From: Zingiber officinale
Taxonomy: Eukaryota; Streptophyta; Magnoliopsida; Zingiberales; Zingiberaceae
Length of the DNA: 64,000 nucleotides
Reading direction: 5' to 3'
NCBI RefSeq assembly: GCF_018446385.1
Contig: NC_055990.1
Span: forward strand, 22,067,558-22,131,557
In this document: piece by piece, positions 12,163 through 23,646 of the stretch
Position numbering within the stretch: the stretch's first letter is position 1
Layout: every line of letters starts with the position of its first letter
The notes under the pieces: generated by a model
Told to the model about the DNA's origin: nothing
Seen by the model: only the letters and a program-made list of their open reading frames with translations
Databases searched by the model: none
Position numbers and translations under genes: made by a program

Positions 12163-14890
12163 TGTAAAATACCGGAAAATAGGCGAATATTAATAAGGGA
12201 ATTTTCCGGAATTTTTGGAAATTTTTCGGAAATTTTTCGGAGCTCGTATGGACGAGTTAACGGGGACAAAATGGGGTCCGGAAAAGCCTGTTTTGGCTAC
12301 ACTATTTAAAAGAGGAAAAGTTGAATTTCTTAATTCCTTTTCTTTATTTATTTTGCTTTTTCTTTTATTTCCGCCGTTCCCTCTTTCTCGCCGAACCCGA
12401 GCGCCGAATCATTTTCTCCCCGACGCCGCTCCCACGCCCTAACCACCATTCGGCGGTTTCCTTCCTCTTCTCTACTTCTCCCCCCGAGCCGAAGCAGCGT
12501 GCCCTAGCCAGTCCCGGTCTTCTTCTCCCTGCTGCCGAAGCCCTAGCATCGCCGGAAGTTTGATCTCTGCCACTGACGCCGGCCGTTTGTCCTCAGCAAA
12601 GTAGCGCCGCACCCCTTGTGCCGACCGCCGCGAATTCCTCCGCTCTAGGTCAGGCCGACACCCGATTTCCTCTTCTTCTTGTGCTCACGACCCGCCGCAC
12701 CTCTGCACAGTGCCGACGCCACTGCCTAGTGCTTCTGCCATTATTGACGAAGCCTCTACCCTAGTTCCTTTCTGCTGAGCCAACAAGGTGAGTGGGTTGT
12801 AACACTTGGTTGCACTTTGGATTTCCCCTTCTGACCTAATCTGCAGGTGTAGGGTTTAGCGGATCGCTGATTACGAGGGTAATCTTGTGCTGCGGATTGA
12901 TCTTGGGTCCAGCAGCCATAATTTCCAGCAAACATTCTTGCTGTGAGAAGTGAAAGGTAAGGAATTGTGTTCTGTATTAGGATTTTTGATTTATGATGTA
13001 CACATCTTAATCTGACAGTGGGGAAAGGAAGATTTCCAGTAGGGTTTCGCTGTGGTTTGTTGATTTCCGACAGCAACCCTATTCAGAAGCCCTTGATCCA
13101 GTAGCAATCACGGTTGTGAATTTAGGTAAGGGGTAGGAATTTGATATGTTTTGTAGTAGAAGATTATGTGTTGATTAGGGTTCGTTAATTACACTGGATT
13201 GATTAGTTGGGTTCAATTTAGGACTTCGTAATTGGATTAGAATTTAGTTTAGCTAATTGTTGTATGATGGAAATGAGCTAAACTAGATATTATGTTTGAT
13301 ACCACAGGACTTTGACGCGAGACGAGCATCTCGATGTCGGATTTGGACATTCCTATTGGAGGCGGGTACTTTTGACTTTTTTGTCTTTGATATGCTTAGT
13401 AATGAAATTAACATGTTGCATTAATAGTGTTTCTTATCTATTCCGGTTAATCACTACCCAAATCTTGGTACATGGTTGATTGATTGATTTGTTTTGCATC
13501 CCATGTGTACTTTACCTGTCTATACATGCATATAGGGGTAGTGATATGCCATGCTTGACCATGTTCAGGACCTAGGTTTTATACCCTCTGTATACCTTTA
13601 GATTGTTTTGGATTCGTTGACCTATGATGCATTTTTATATATACGTGGATTAGGTCAGGATATTTTTGTGGTTAGTGCCATGCACCATTTGCATGATTGC
13701 ATGCTGAGCGATAGTCCGCTCCATTATTGTTGAGCACATCGCCAGTTACATGGATCTGCACACACCACCACTCATGGGTTAGTGGTCGATTCAGGCTGAG
13801 TGTGTTGCAGCAGAGACTCTGTTAGGCATCGTTGGTCCGCTCATGGGTAGTGTGACACAACGTGTTATCCCGCAGGGATTCCTCCCCGTCTTTGAGTACC
13901 GGGAGATGAGAGCATTGCGCTCCCCCATTTATGATTTGGGGTAGGAGGATAGGTGTACTCCGACAGCATCCCGTCCACTCGGTCACTCATCAGGAGTAGT
14001 GATGACAGAGTGCACGGTTGTCACAGCACTACCCACTCGGCCTCACTATTGTGTGTGAGATGATCGACTAGCGTCAGGGGTGACCAGGACACATCATTGG
14101 CATCATATGCATGATGCATTTATTGCTTGTGTTTGTGGTTGCTGCATTTATATGCTGCATATTGTTTGGATACCTATGTTTGACATGCATACATGATTCC
14201 TATACCACTCGGACTGTTTGACCTTATACTCAGGACCTGGTTAGTACAGCATTCTCCTGTTTACTTCAAATGCATTTTTATCTTTCTTATCAGGAGACTG
14301 TACGCATGATTAGTGCTAGGTGTTGTTTCTTTACTTTGCATATCAATTGTACCTGCTGAGTGTTGGACTCACCCCGCCTCCATTGTTGATATTTTCAGGT
14401 TGATGCTGTCAGGAGAGAGTTCCAGTTGCTGGTCCCTGCAGACCTCGAGGATGTGATTGGTTTTTCGTTTGGTTTCCTTTTCTGTTCTAAACTGTTTGAA
14501 CTTGTTATGTTCTGGATTTATTTACTTATGGACATGGTATAGATTTTATTATATCGATGGATTTGGATTTGGTTTTTATTCTACTACATGCCTGCCTGGA
14601 CGGTAGAAGAGCTGAGTTCGTCGGATTTGAGCTTTACGAGTGTAGTGGAGTAGGGTGGATTTCGAGTCAGGGTATTATTTTACTGTTTAATTATCTTAAC
14701 TGCGTGGTTGTGACAGCCAGAGGCTGAATAGATTATATATAACTGCGTGGTGATGTTTTATTTTGTTGTTATTATTCCAGCCGCCTGTGGCTGAGGTATT
14801 TGTGAGATGTAGAAAAGTTTCAGATTGTCCACCGTACAGGGGAGATGCTGCCGAAATTTTCTCGGGCAGGGACTCCTCTGGGGCGTGACA
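12163..14890. mobile_element. Solo LTR of a gypsy chromovirus nested in the Tat element
   Basis: A 2.73-kb insertion starting TGTAAAATACC and ending GGGGCGTGACA, flanked by the 5-bp duplication TCCTT at 12158-12162 and 14891-14895. It has perfect TG...CA ends and no internal coding region or second LTR, so it is a solo LTR. The long length and the GGGGCGTGACA end resemble Tekay/Del-type chromovirus LTRs. It interrupts the gag part of the host element and is therefore younger than it. Confidence 0.8.
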
Positions 14891-15882
14891 TCCTTCCTTC
14901 TGGCCGCCTGGGCTTCCTCCATGTTTATGTATCCGTTGGCCTTTTACAACATATGGTCGTAGTCTCAGGGTGACTTCCTGACGAGCGACCGGAAGAAGTC
15001 CTCATCCACGAGTCCTTGCGTGAACACGTTCATCATGGTCTCAGACGAGACCGAGGGAATATCCATCGCTACCTAGTTGAAGCGCTGGATGTAGGCTCGG
15101 AGAGTATCTCTTGGCTCTTGCTTCATGAAGAACAGACTGACTCTTGTCTTCTGATAGCGCCTGCTACTCGCGAAGTGGTGGAGGAAAGCCGTTCGAAAGT
15201 CCTTAAAACTCCGGATTAACCCGTCCGACAACCTCCGAAACTAGCGTTGTGTCGAGCCGGATAATGTAGTGAGGAAGACTCGACATTTGACTCCATCTGT
15301 GTATTGATGAAAAGTAGCAGCGTTGTCGAACTTACCAAGATGGTCGTCTGAGTCGGTTGATCCGTTATACTCTCCAATCGTCAGAGGTGCGTAGTGCCTC
15401 GGTAGCGGATATTGCAGTATCATCTCGGAGAATTGGCGGTTGATCCGCTCGGGAGATAAATTAGCTTTCGACGCTTTGCCTTTCCTCGCGTCCCGAACGT
15501 GCACTTCATCTGACGAAGAACCTCGCTCATGGTTTGCTTGTGCGATCTCGGAGGGCGTTTGGAACAAAGCCCAGTGGAATGGTATCAGGGCGGGCAATGC
15601 CTCCCCTTGCGTGTCGGTCGGCCCTTTATTCTGTCCCCAGATGGACAACTGTTCCGGTCGGTCTTCCTGTGCTGCTCAGCCTCCCAAGGCTGATGTCGCC
15701 TGTTGCGCCAGCCGATCGGCCAACGCTCTTTACTGTTGCTACTCAACTATTTTTGCTGCTCGTGCTTGTATGAGTGTGTCGAGCTCCTCCTGAGTGAGCG
15801 TCACGGTGTGAAGTCGTCCAGCTTCTTAGCTTCCATCTTCTCGGCTCGGATGCAGGTACGTTCCCACAGATGGCGCCTAATT

Positions 15883-16779
15883 TGATCCTGTATGAGAGTC
15901 GAGTCGACGGACGCTGGGGTGATGGCGCTCACGTTGACTGGATGTAGACTGAAGATGACGTGGGCCTTCGACGAACTAAGCCTGCAACCACAAGTCGTTA
16001 GTGCCGAGCCGAGGAGGGGTTCCCCGGCGATGGCCCTCCGATGCTCAAGTCAGTCACCGGTGACAAACGAATGAAGTGGAGAAGAGAAAAGAGCAGCAAC
16101 GTAATTGTAGCTATAGTAGAATGCACATACCTCTGTCGAAGTCTGGGAGTCCTTATATAGGACTCTCGAGAGGCGCGTGCATATTTCCCAAAGCGTGCAT
16201 GCTTCTCAAAGCATACCTAGAAAGGATGTGTCAGAAAAGCGTGTCTGACGCCATACTTTAACAGGCCGAGCACATCCCTGACATGACAGTGGAAGCTTCG
16301 ACCATACGATTCTTTATCTGACCATGCCGCCAACCATGCCGCCTGTCGGCGACACTGGTCCCTAGGAAGATATTCCCAACTGCTCCTTTTGTCCGTTATT
16401 GGGCCGAGCGGGAGAGTCGCTCGGCCAGTTTGTCGTCTGGGTGACCATGGGCGGGCCAAGTGTCTGCTCGGCCAATGGTTTGCTGTCCGACTCCGTCCTG
16501 TCGAGCGAGGGAGCCCTGCTTGCTTGGTCGGGGCTATGACCACCGTTTAATTGAGCGAGACGACCGCTCGGCCTTCGTCCTTTTATGCTTGAGCTTTTTA
16601 AGCGTCGAAAGCTCGGTATTTGGCCGAGCTGTCGAAGTATCGAATAAGCTATTCTTCATGCTGATCGGGAAGAGGACTCGTCTGATCGGACGAGTCCCTA
16701 GGACGTTGACCACTTTGACTAGGACCCTCCACGTGGCATTGACCTTCTACAAGATAGGCCCATCCTTACCACCGGATTA
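15883..16779 (-). repeat. 5' LTR of the gypsy element
   Basis: 897-bp LTR pairing with 5091-5990. It is followed on the right by TTAAT (16780-16784) and on the left by the primer-binding site. TATA-like sequence on the minus strand lies near 16155-16162. Confidence 0.9.
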
Positions 16780-16833
16780 TTAATCTTTGCAGGATGCATG
16801 TGCTAATTGAAGCAACTTTCATTTTATTTATAG

Positions 16834-16963
16834 GAACTTGGCCTCAGCACCTCTAATACCTGTTCATGTTGTTCTACATGATTGGGTAAGGCACACAGAT
16901 GGGAAACTGAGCTTCCTAGGATTCGATCAGCCCAATCCCTTGCAAAGGCTCGATAGAGGTTGA
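16834..16963 (+). CDS. Orphan terminal exon of an unrecognised host gene
   Basis: After a good acceptor (pyrimidine-rich tract then TTTATAG at 16827-16833) comes an open, protein-like segment of 42 residues and a TGA. It begins [17 protein letters not shown] and ends NPLQRLDRG. Composition is that of real protein and not of the surrounding AT-rich DNA. The gypsy element at 5091-16779 inserted just before it, so upstream exons would lie left of 5086, but I could not find a convincing partner there. It may be a gene cut apart by the insertion, or a captured or decayed exon. I do not recognise the family. Confidence 0.45.
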
Positions 16964-17440
16964 GAATACAATTAAAGTGTTATATTAGAAAGATATGAAA
17001 AAAAACATGGATTTAAAAATAATGAAGATATTTTTATTGGTATAAGTCCTTGTGGGGAGAGTTCAAAAATAAAGTCATGAGAACTTATGTCCAAAATGAA
17101 TAATATTATATAATTATGGATATATGTAAATTCTTTTTGGTCTCACTAAATGGTATCAGAGTCATGGTACAGACCGGAAGCCATGTGGGGTTACCTTGAA
17201 GGGAGGCTCGCGGAGTAGATCAAGATGACCAGATACTTACAGGAGGTCTAAATCATGAGAGTAATGATAGTGTTTCGTTTGAAAGGAGGATTATTGAGAA
17301 TAAAATTAAAGTCTATATCTAAAAGACATAGAAAAGAACATAAAATTTAAAAGTAATGACAATAACTCATTAATATGAGGTCTTTTAGATAGGGATATAT
17401 GACTTTGTGATGTAATAGAGCCAGTCCATTTCCAATGTTT
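16961..17440 (+). mobile_element. TRIM-like short LTR element (tentative)
   Basis: Two direct repeats starting TGAGAATAxAATTAAAGT (16961 and 17295) bracket a primer-binding site TGGTATCAGAG at 17151-17161, which is complementary to initiator tRNA-Met. A purine run, GAAAGGAGGA, precedes the second repeat. No coding region is present. The repeats have diverged and their far ends are uncertain. Confidence 0.35.
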
Positions 17441-18739
17441 GTTTGTTTAAATGTAAAATTAAAAAATAAAAATCTAACCACGGCCTCTAGTTTTATTGAG
17501 TAATTTTAACATTTATAAATTAATTATATTTATTTATTATATATATTATCAATTTATTATTAATATTAATATTATTAATTTAATTTATTTTTTTAAAAAA
17601 TAACTAAATATCAAATTGATTTAGTTGTAAAATTATCTAAGCTTGAAACATGGATAATACAGTAAATATCAAACTAAATATTAAAATTTTTAAATAAATA
17701 AAACTTTTTCTTATATTATCTAGACTGAATTAAACAATAATAAATTATATTTTAGTTTTTATAATTTTAATTATATAATAATTTGATAATTATATACTAT
17801 GGTTCTGAATGATAATTTGAACTAATCATACTAATAGAATTTTCAGATGAATTAACTCATGGCAAATGTCGGCCTATCAAAGATTTATTATTTGATGGGA
17901 TGGGACAGACGAACATGTCATCGCGGGGGCTAAGATATTATCAATGTGGTCTAATCCAAAGAGGATTATGAATTAGACGACCAATCCATCCTCAAATAAA
18001 AAATTAAAAAAATTATAATTCATTGAATTGGATTATTTCATAATAACTTTGATCTGAACAGATGTTTTTTTTTCCTTCTCAATGCGTGTGAGTCAATTTG
18101 AGTCTGTTCTGCCCTGGTCCGTCTGGACCCACAATCTATCTGTGGAGGCTGATCTATTTTGGTCCGCTTCTTTCAGACTTTCACTAGTCCGGCCAACCCT
18201 ACTAATCTGATAATTAATAGCTCTAATGACATGCAATGAATATTCAAAAATGGTCCCTGACGTGATAGGGTTCATAATTTGATTCTAGTTATAATATATT
18301 TATAGATTTTTTTTAAAATTGAACACGTAATCAATAATAGATATTTGACTTTTTTTTTTTAATTGAACACGTAATCAATAGATATTTGACTTTTAGACTG
18401 TTCGTCCCATATATTTTCTAATTTACTTTTACAATAAATAAAAAATTTATAAAATCAAATCGATAACCTCATAATTAATCAATGAGACTAATTGATTTTT
18501 TTTTCATATGACAATATAATTAATTTCAAAAATTATAATTAATAAAATAAAAAATGGTTTATATTTTATTCAACCCCACTGTAGTTTTACAGTTGGTGCT
18601 GATTGTTTTTTAAATTTATTTTTATTATAATTTAAGTGACAAATTATTTTTTAAAATTCACCCTCTTTCCTTTTCAAATCATTGAATAATCCATCAATTT
18701 TTCAAATGCCCCTTGAGTTTGATCAATTTTCAAATTTTT
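17441..18739. other. AT-rich intergenic stretch
   Basis: Very AT-rich, with short A/T runs and a small local repeat around 18300-18400 ('gaacacgtaatcaat' twice). No gene seen. Confidence 0.5.
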
Positions 18740-19932
18740 ACCCAGGGAGCTACTATGTAACGGAAAGATAAGTTATCATCCAGATATTTACAATTTAATT
18801 CTTAACTACTATATATTTATAGAGATTTTTCTTTCAAATAGGGCGTGTAATTACGGGATGCTGATCTTCTGAGATGCTCACCACGAGCACTACTAAATTT
18901 ATCATGACAAGTGGTAGGAAATTTCTATGGGACTGGGTCAATCGCCCCAGGTTTGATGTTATCTAGTTCAATATTTTTATCCCCGGGCTACAACGCAGTG
19001 GAAGGGCGCCAAGTTGTCACCCAGGCACCCGCCATAAACGCTTTCCAATTTACCCTAGCAGTCGATGAGAAACCTCCATGGAATCGGGTCGGTTGCCCTA
19101 GGCTCGGTGTTACTTGGTTCAACATTTTACCCCGGGGCTACGGTGTAATGGAAGGACGCTAAGTTGTCACTCAGGCATCCGTAGTTCGATCCCCAACTAC
19201 GATGCATTTGTAAGGATTTTTTTCTCCAAGTGGGATGCACAACCACGAGATACTGGGTTTCTGGACCGCCCACTGCAAGCACTTCCCGATTTATCCTAAT
19301 GGTCGGTGAGAAACTTACATGAGATCCGACCAATCGTCCCAAATTTGGTGTTATCTGGTTCAACATTTAGCCCCTAGGGCTAGGGCTACGACACAAGGCA
19401 CTCGCGGTTCGATTCCTAGCTACGACATATTTATAAAGATTTTCCCTCCAAATAGAGTGTGCAACCACGAGATGCTAGACTTCTGAGCCGCCCACCGTGA
19501 GCATTTCCTGATTTACCCTAGCGATCGGTGGAAAACTTTCACGCAGTCGGGTCAGTCATCCCAGGTTCGATGTTACACATGGTTCATCATTTTTGCCCCT
19601 GGGGCTACAGTGCTACAGAAGGACACCAAGTTATGACTCAAGCACCTACAGTTCAATCCTAGTTACTGTTCATTTATAGGGATATTTTTTCCAAATAAGA
19701 CGTGCAACCACGAGATGATGAGCTTCTAGGTCACTTGCTGCGATCCCTTCCCAATTTACCCTAGCAGTCAATGGGAAACTTTCAATAGGCCGGGCCGGTA
19801 ACCTAGATTCAATGTTCTCTGGTTTAATATTTTTGCTCCTGAAACTATAGTACTGCGAAAGGGCGTCAAGTTGTCACCCAGGTATTTATAGTTCGATCCC
19901 AAGCTATGATACATTTGTAGTGATTTTTTTAT
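18740..19932 (+). repeat. Tandem array of SINE-like units, about 235 bp each
   Basis: Four to five diverged head-to-tail units. Each contains a 'gggctac...' start, a B-box-like GTTCGATCCCC motif (near 19178, 19404, 19651 and 19887; spacing about 226-247 bp), then 'ccacgagatgctg', 'ccgcccac', 'ttcccgatttaccctagc' and 'ggttcaacatttt'. A more decayed unit precedes them from about 18740. The RNA polymerase III-like box suggests a tRNA-derived SINE, but a tandem arrangement is unusual for SINEs. It continues at 20876-21020 after an interrupting LTR. Confidence 0.5.
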
Positions 19933-20875
19933 TGGTCCTGGTGCGACTGGAAAGAAGTGATGTGAATTGTCTTGTTAAAAAAAATATTTTTTTTCCTTTC
20001 GATTTTAGCAAAGATAAATAAATATTATTTAATCAAAATAAACATGAAAATGAGTAAGAAACAATATCGATTTATTTGGTTTGCAATCAAAAGATTGCTA
20101 GTCCAAGACTTTGAAAGTTTCACTAAAAGTCTCTTTCTGATGGGGTAGCCTATTACATCAATTCAGTACAGAGAAACTTAGAAAGCAGTAAACAATTGAA
20201 GAACAAGTGTTATATAAAATGAGGATGATCAGGGGTCTATTTATAGCCTAATGTCGAACTAGTCGTTTTGCTGATATGGCATCTCTGGGCGCTTGGACCT
20301 AGTTCGGGCGCCCCCAGCGATACCTCTTTATCTGTTCTCAATGACTATGTAACGATGTAAGGATAAAACTTTTTCCTCGGTTGGCCGTCTGGATTGGTTC
20401 GAGCACTTGGAGTGCTATTGATGTGGACCCGATTGTCATCCGCAGCAATGTCTCTTCGATAAGGCGCATGTTCAATACTAAGGCAGCCCGGGCACTTGGA
20501 CAAGTCAACTTCATGTTGACTTGTCCGAATTCTGCTCCAGTCACTTTGGATGATTCCTCATACTATCGAAAGTTGATTTCACCCGAACCTAACTCTGATC
20601 TTCTCCTCGAACAGTCTTCCGTTTCGGTTTCTCGTTCCTCGAAAGTACCGCGCGCGTCTTTCTCGCTCCATCGGTGTACTCTTCCGTAGCTTCTCGTCCC
20701 TCGGATGCACCGAGTCCGTCGGCTCGCTTCCCGTGGCATCCTTCTAGTTCACTACATCTTCCATTCGACTTCTTGTGTTCCTAAGTTCCTGCACACTTAA
20801 TAGTTAATACAAGGATCAAAATATAACATGATTTAATTTAACTTGGTTGATCATATTAAAATCAAGGTACTTACA
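19933..20875 (-). mobile_element. Solo sirevirus-like copia LTR (copy 2)
   Basis: On the minus strand it begins TGTAAGTACC at 20875 and ends near CAGGACCA at 19933. This matches the termini of the copy at 40965-41940 and the 'caattcac...' block typical just before the primer-binding site of such elements. No internal region is present, so it is a solo LTR. It splits the SINE-like array. Target duplication is unclear because it sits in a T run. Confidence 0.6.
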
Positions 20876-21020
20876 TTTTTCTCTAAATGAGATGTGTAAC
20901 TAAGAGATACTGGACTTTTGGACCGCTCACTGCTAGTACTTCCCGATTTATTTTAGCAGCCGATGAAAAATTTCTATGATGTCAAGCTAGTAGTCCTAGG
21001 TTCGGTGCTATCTGATTTAA
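20876..21020 (+). repeat. Continuation of the SINE-like array
   Basis: Resumes the unit interrupted at 19932 ('gagatgtgtaactaagagatactgg', then 'acttcccgattta', then 'ctatctgatttaac'). Confidence 0.5.

Positions 21021-21023
<3 letters not shown>

Positions 21024-21052
<29 letters not shown>
21024..21052. repeat. AT dinucleotide microsatellite
   Basis: About 14 uninterrupted TA/AT repeats directly after the SINE-like unit. Confidence 0.95.
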
Positions 21053-22822
21053 ATCAATTATTCACAATTGTACACGGCCTCTTAAATGTGATTTCATGGT
21101 TACTTCTAACCGTCTGACAATGATTTCATAATTATATAATCGAGCGACTATTTGATAGAATGACGGCCTAATCAAGCGGCCATTTGATCGTGACGTCAAG
21201 TCGGCCGATCACAAGTTTAACTGTAAGATTTGATATTCATGTGATATCAAGTCAGCCGTTCATTAGAATCACATGTGCTTCTTGACCGATGACCGATGAC
21301 CAATGAAAATGTTTCTAGAATCAAATTGATTATCTGTTTTTAAAAGTCCCTGAAACTTTAGTGCAATAGTTAGCGATGGGACAGATTTTTTAAATAATGG
21401 GAATTTAAATCTCATCCACCCATTATACATCGGAGGAGATTAGAAAACTTATGAGTCATCTGTCATTATGCAATTTTTTTAATTTATTTTGATAATTTTC
21501 ACAGGAGGTAAATTGAGTATTTTGAGAAATTAGTGTGTGATTATATATATAATTTGAACGTTTAAGAAATTTGGGGCACTTCCAGTGTTTTTTTATGTCC
21601 AGAATACCTCCCATAATTCAGAATACCTCCAGCTGGTGATGGCAAGAACGAAGGTGAATTTACAAAAATAAAAAAATAGGTCATTGTTCGAATTATAGGG
21701 ATATTTTCTAAAAATATATTCGACCTATTAACCACATAGTTAAAGTTAACGGATTACTCAAATGTCATGTAGATAACTTTTAAAATTACCTATGCATCTT
21801 ATATTCATTTTACCCCTCTTTTTATTCCTAATTGATTGACAGTTTTAGTGTGATAAATCTGTTAATCAATTGAAAATGAGTATGTAATATTCCACCAATC
21901 GATTGTGGTAGTGTAGTAATAGATTGGTGAAATGTAACTCAATTGAAAATGAATTAAAAGAAAAATAATTGCTCTTAATATAATACGTTGAATTGATATT
22001 TGAGAGCATAAAATTATTAAGTAGACTTAGATGAGTACAAAGTCATGATTTGAATGATTCTAAGTTCTTTAGATTCATTAATCGATTTCATCCAAAATTG
22101 ACTAATGAACTTAGAAAACTCTGAATCACTCCAAACTATAATTGATATATTTGTCTAAGTCTCCTTAATACATCTATATCTCTCGATGTAATACATTATA
22201 TTGAGAGACATAATTTTCTAACTTATTCTCGATATGAAAAATTATATCAAATGTTCATTATTTATTATAAGTGCGATGATGATACTCATTAATCAACATC
22301 ACAAATGATTTCATAAGACTCAATGATTTCATAAGACTCTCCTATGTCGGACAATATTAAATTTTTAATTTTCTGAATGACGTACATCTATCAACTGGTT
22401 TCATTCCAAAGTAGTTGGTGAACCTAAAGAATTTCAAATCACTCCAAACTAAGATCAATTAACTTATCTAAGTCTTCTCAATACATCTATACTTTCAAAC
22501 ATCGATGTGGTACATAATATTGAGAGTAATGTTTTTTTTTTAAACTCATGTCCGATGAATAATTGTTACCAATTGAATGCTATAGTGTAATATTCGATTG
22601 GTGGAATGTAATTAGATTTGTATGTAACATTTGATATTATTTTTCATGCCGAGAATGAGTAAAAAAAAATCATCGCTCTTAATATAATGTGCTAAATTGA
22701 GAAATCGACCAATGAATTTAGAAAACTGTGAATCACTCTAGAGCGGGGTTTTATAGATTGAACGGTGGGAGGGGGAGCTTTCTAGCCGACTGATAAAGAA
22801 AATGCTTTAATTTTTGGGTTTG
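21053..22822. other. Intergenic repeat-rich stretch upstream of the CIP7-like gene
   Basis: AT-rich. Two related segments, about 21830-22270 and 22360-22745, share blocks such as 'aatcactccaaact', 'tctaagtc', 'aatacatctata' and 'gctcttaatataat'. They look like two copies of a small non-autonomous DNA element (MITE-like). No gene seen. Confidence 0.4.
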
Positions 22823-23138
22823 ATGATGAATTCGGACACTTCTATAGACTACGCTGTGTTCGAGCTCTCCCCCGAGCATTCACGGTGAGGATTCCCGGTC
22901 AATATGACTTTTGTAATTTTGTTATCCTGTGAAATTCTGAAAAGGCGCATTTTTACAGGTACGAATTGTTTGTCACGTGGAATGGTGAGACTGAGAAGCT
23001 TTCATCTGGTTTCTTCAAGTCATTCATCTCCCATTTGAAGATTGCCGAAGAACAGATTGCACGTGAAAGTACATCAATAAAACTTGAGGTTGAGACGAGG
23101 AATGAAAATTTATGGTTCAATAAAGGGACAATTGAAAG
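22823..23138 (+). CDS. CIP7-like protein, exons 1 and 2
   Basis: Start of a host gene related to Arabidopsis COP1-interacting protein 7 and its longer relatives. Exon 1 is 22823-22884 ([20 protein letters not shown]; ends before GTGAGG). Exon 2 is 22959-23138 (starts after TTTTACAG; includes [18 protein letters not shown], then [13 protein letters not shown] and [10 protein letters not shown]). The family signature is DYAxFxLSPxxSRxELxV..., a LxSGxxxPFxxHLKxAxEQ block and a WFxKGTxERFVxFV block, all visible here or in exon 3. Reading phase across the 22885-22958 intron is consistent. The second ATG (22826) is in frame and could also start. Known role of the family: nuclear proteins linked to COP1 light signalling or gene activation. 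Intron 2 holds a copia element. Later exons are at 28677, 28873, 35823, 36932 and 37757. Confidence 0.8.
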
Positions 23139-23157
23139 GTCGCAATGATATGGTTCT

Positions 23158-23646
23158 TGTTGGGTCCTTTATTGCTAATGTAAACTGGGTGCAGGTAGAA
23201 TGATGGTATACCATCATTTTCGGTTAAGTCGAGGTCAGAGTTAAACTCTATATCTTTAAAATGAATTTACCCCGCACACGGTGCTCATGGAATACGGCAA
23301 TCGTCTCCCTAGATACAACGACTTTTATCTTGCGATAGCAGCACTGCAAATCACAAGACCTCCGAACCGAGGAAGCTTCTTGAACTCTCCAATGCAAGAA
23401 TGCAATGCTTGCTTTGCTTAGAAGGAAGTGAGTGAGTGAATGAGTACGTGAGGGACTTTATTTATACATATAAAAGAGTATAAGCACCTCTTGGTTCAAT
23501 TAGATCTCATCCATCCATTTCAAAATGAGTGATATAGATCGCATCCTTTCCTAAGAGACATACTACCTCTTTATTAGATACATCCTTCAATCATCCAAAA
23601 GGCATTTAAAACCTTTTTAATTATTTTTCCATTTATAATTTTAACA
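23158..23646 (-). repeat. 3' LTR of the copia element
   Basis: Starts TGTTGGGTCC and ends TTTTAACA, next to the polypurine tract. Pairs with 28122-28609. Confidence 0.85.

Larger units (their letters stand above)
5091..16779 (-). mobile_element. Ty3/gypsy LTR retrotransposon, Tat-type, with nested insertion
   Basis: Fossil element of about 11.7 kb on the minus strand, flanked by the 5-bp duplication TTAAT (5086-5090 and 16780-16784). LTRs are 5091-5990 and 15883-16779, both starting TGATCCTG. On the minus strand the order is 5' LTR, a primer-binding site at about 15866-15881 containing GGCGCC (usual for Tat/Athila), gag (about 14900-15700, resuming below 12157), retropepsin (about 11230-11640, DTGSS), reverse transcriptase (about 10200-11000, including YVDDIL), RNase H (about 9280-10000) and integrase (about 8430-9180, HH-CC part then core). 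A '+' strand gene lies between integrase and the 3' LTR. A purine-rich tract borders the 3' LTR near 5995-6004. The coding region is broken, with perhaps half a dozen or more breaks plus one large nested insertion. The LTRs are roughly nine-tenths identical by eye, suggesting an insertion some millions of years old. Confidence 0.9.

Noticed and set aside
12756-13076. 106-residue minus-strand frame
   Set aside because: Inside a solo LTR with no domain; chance frame.
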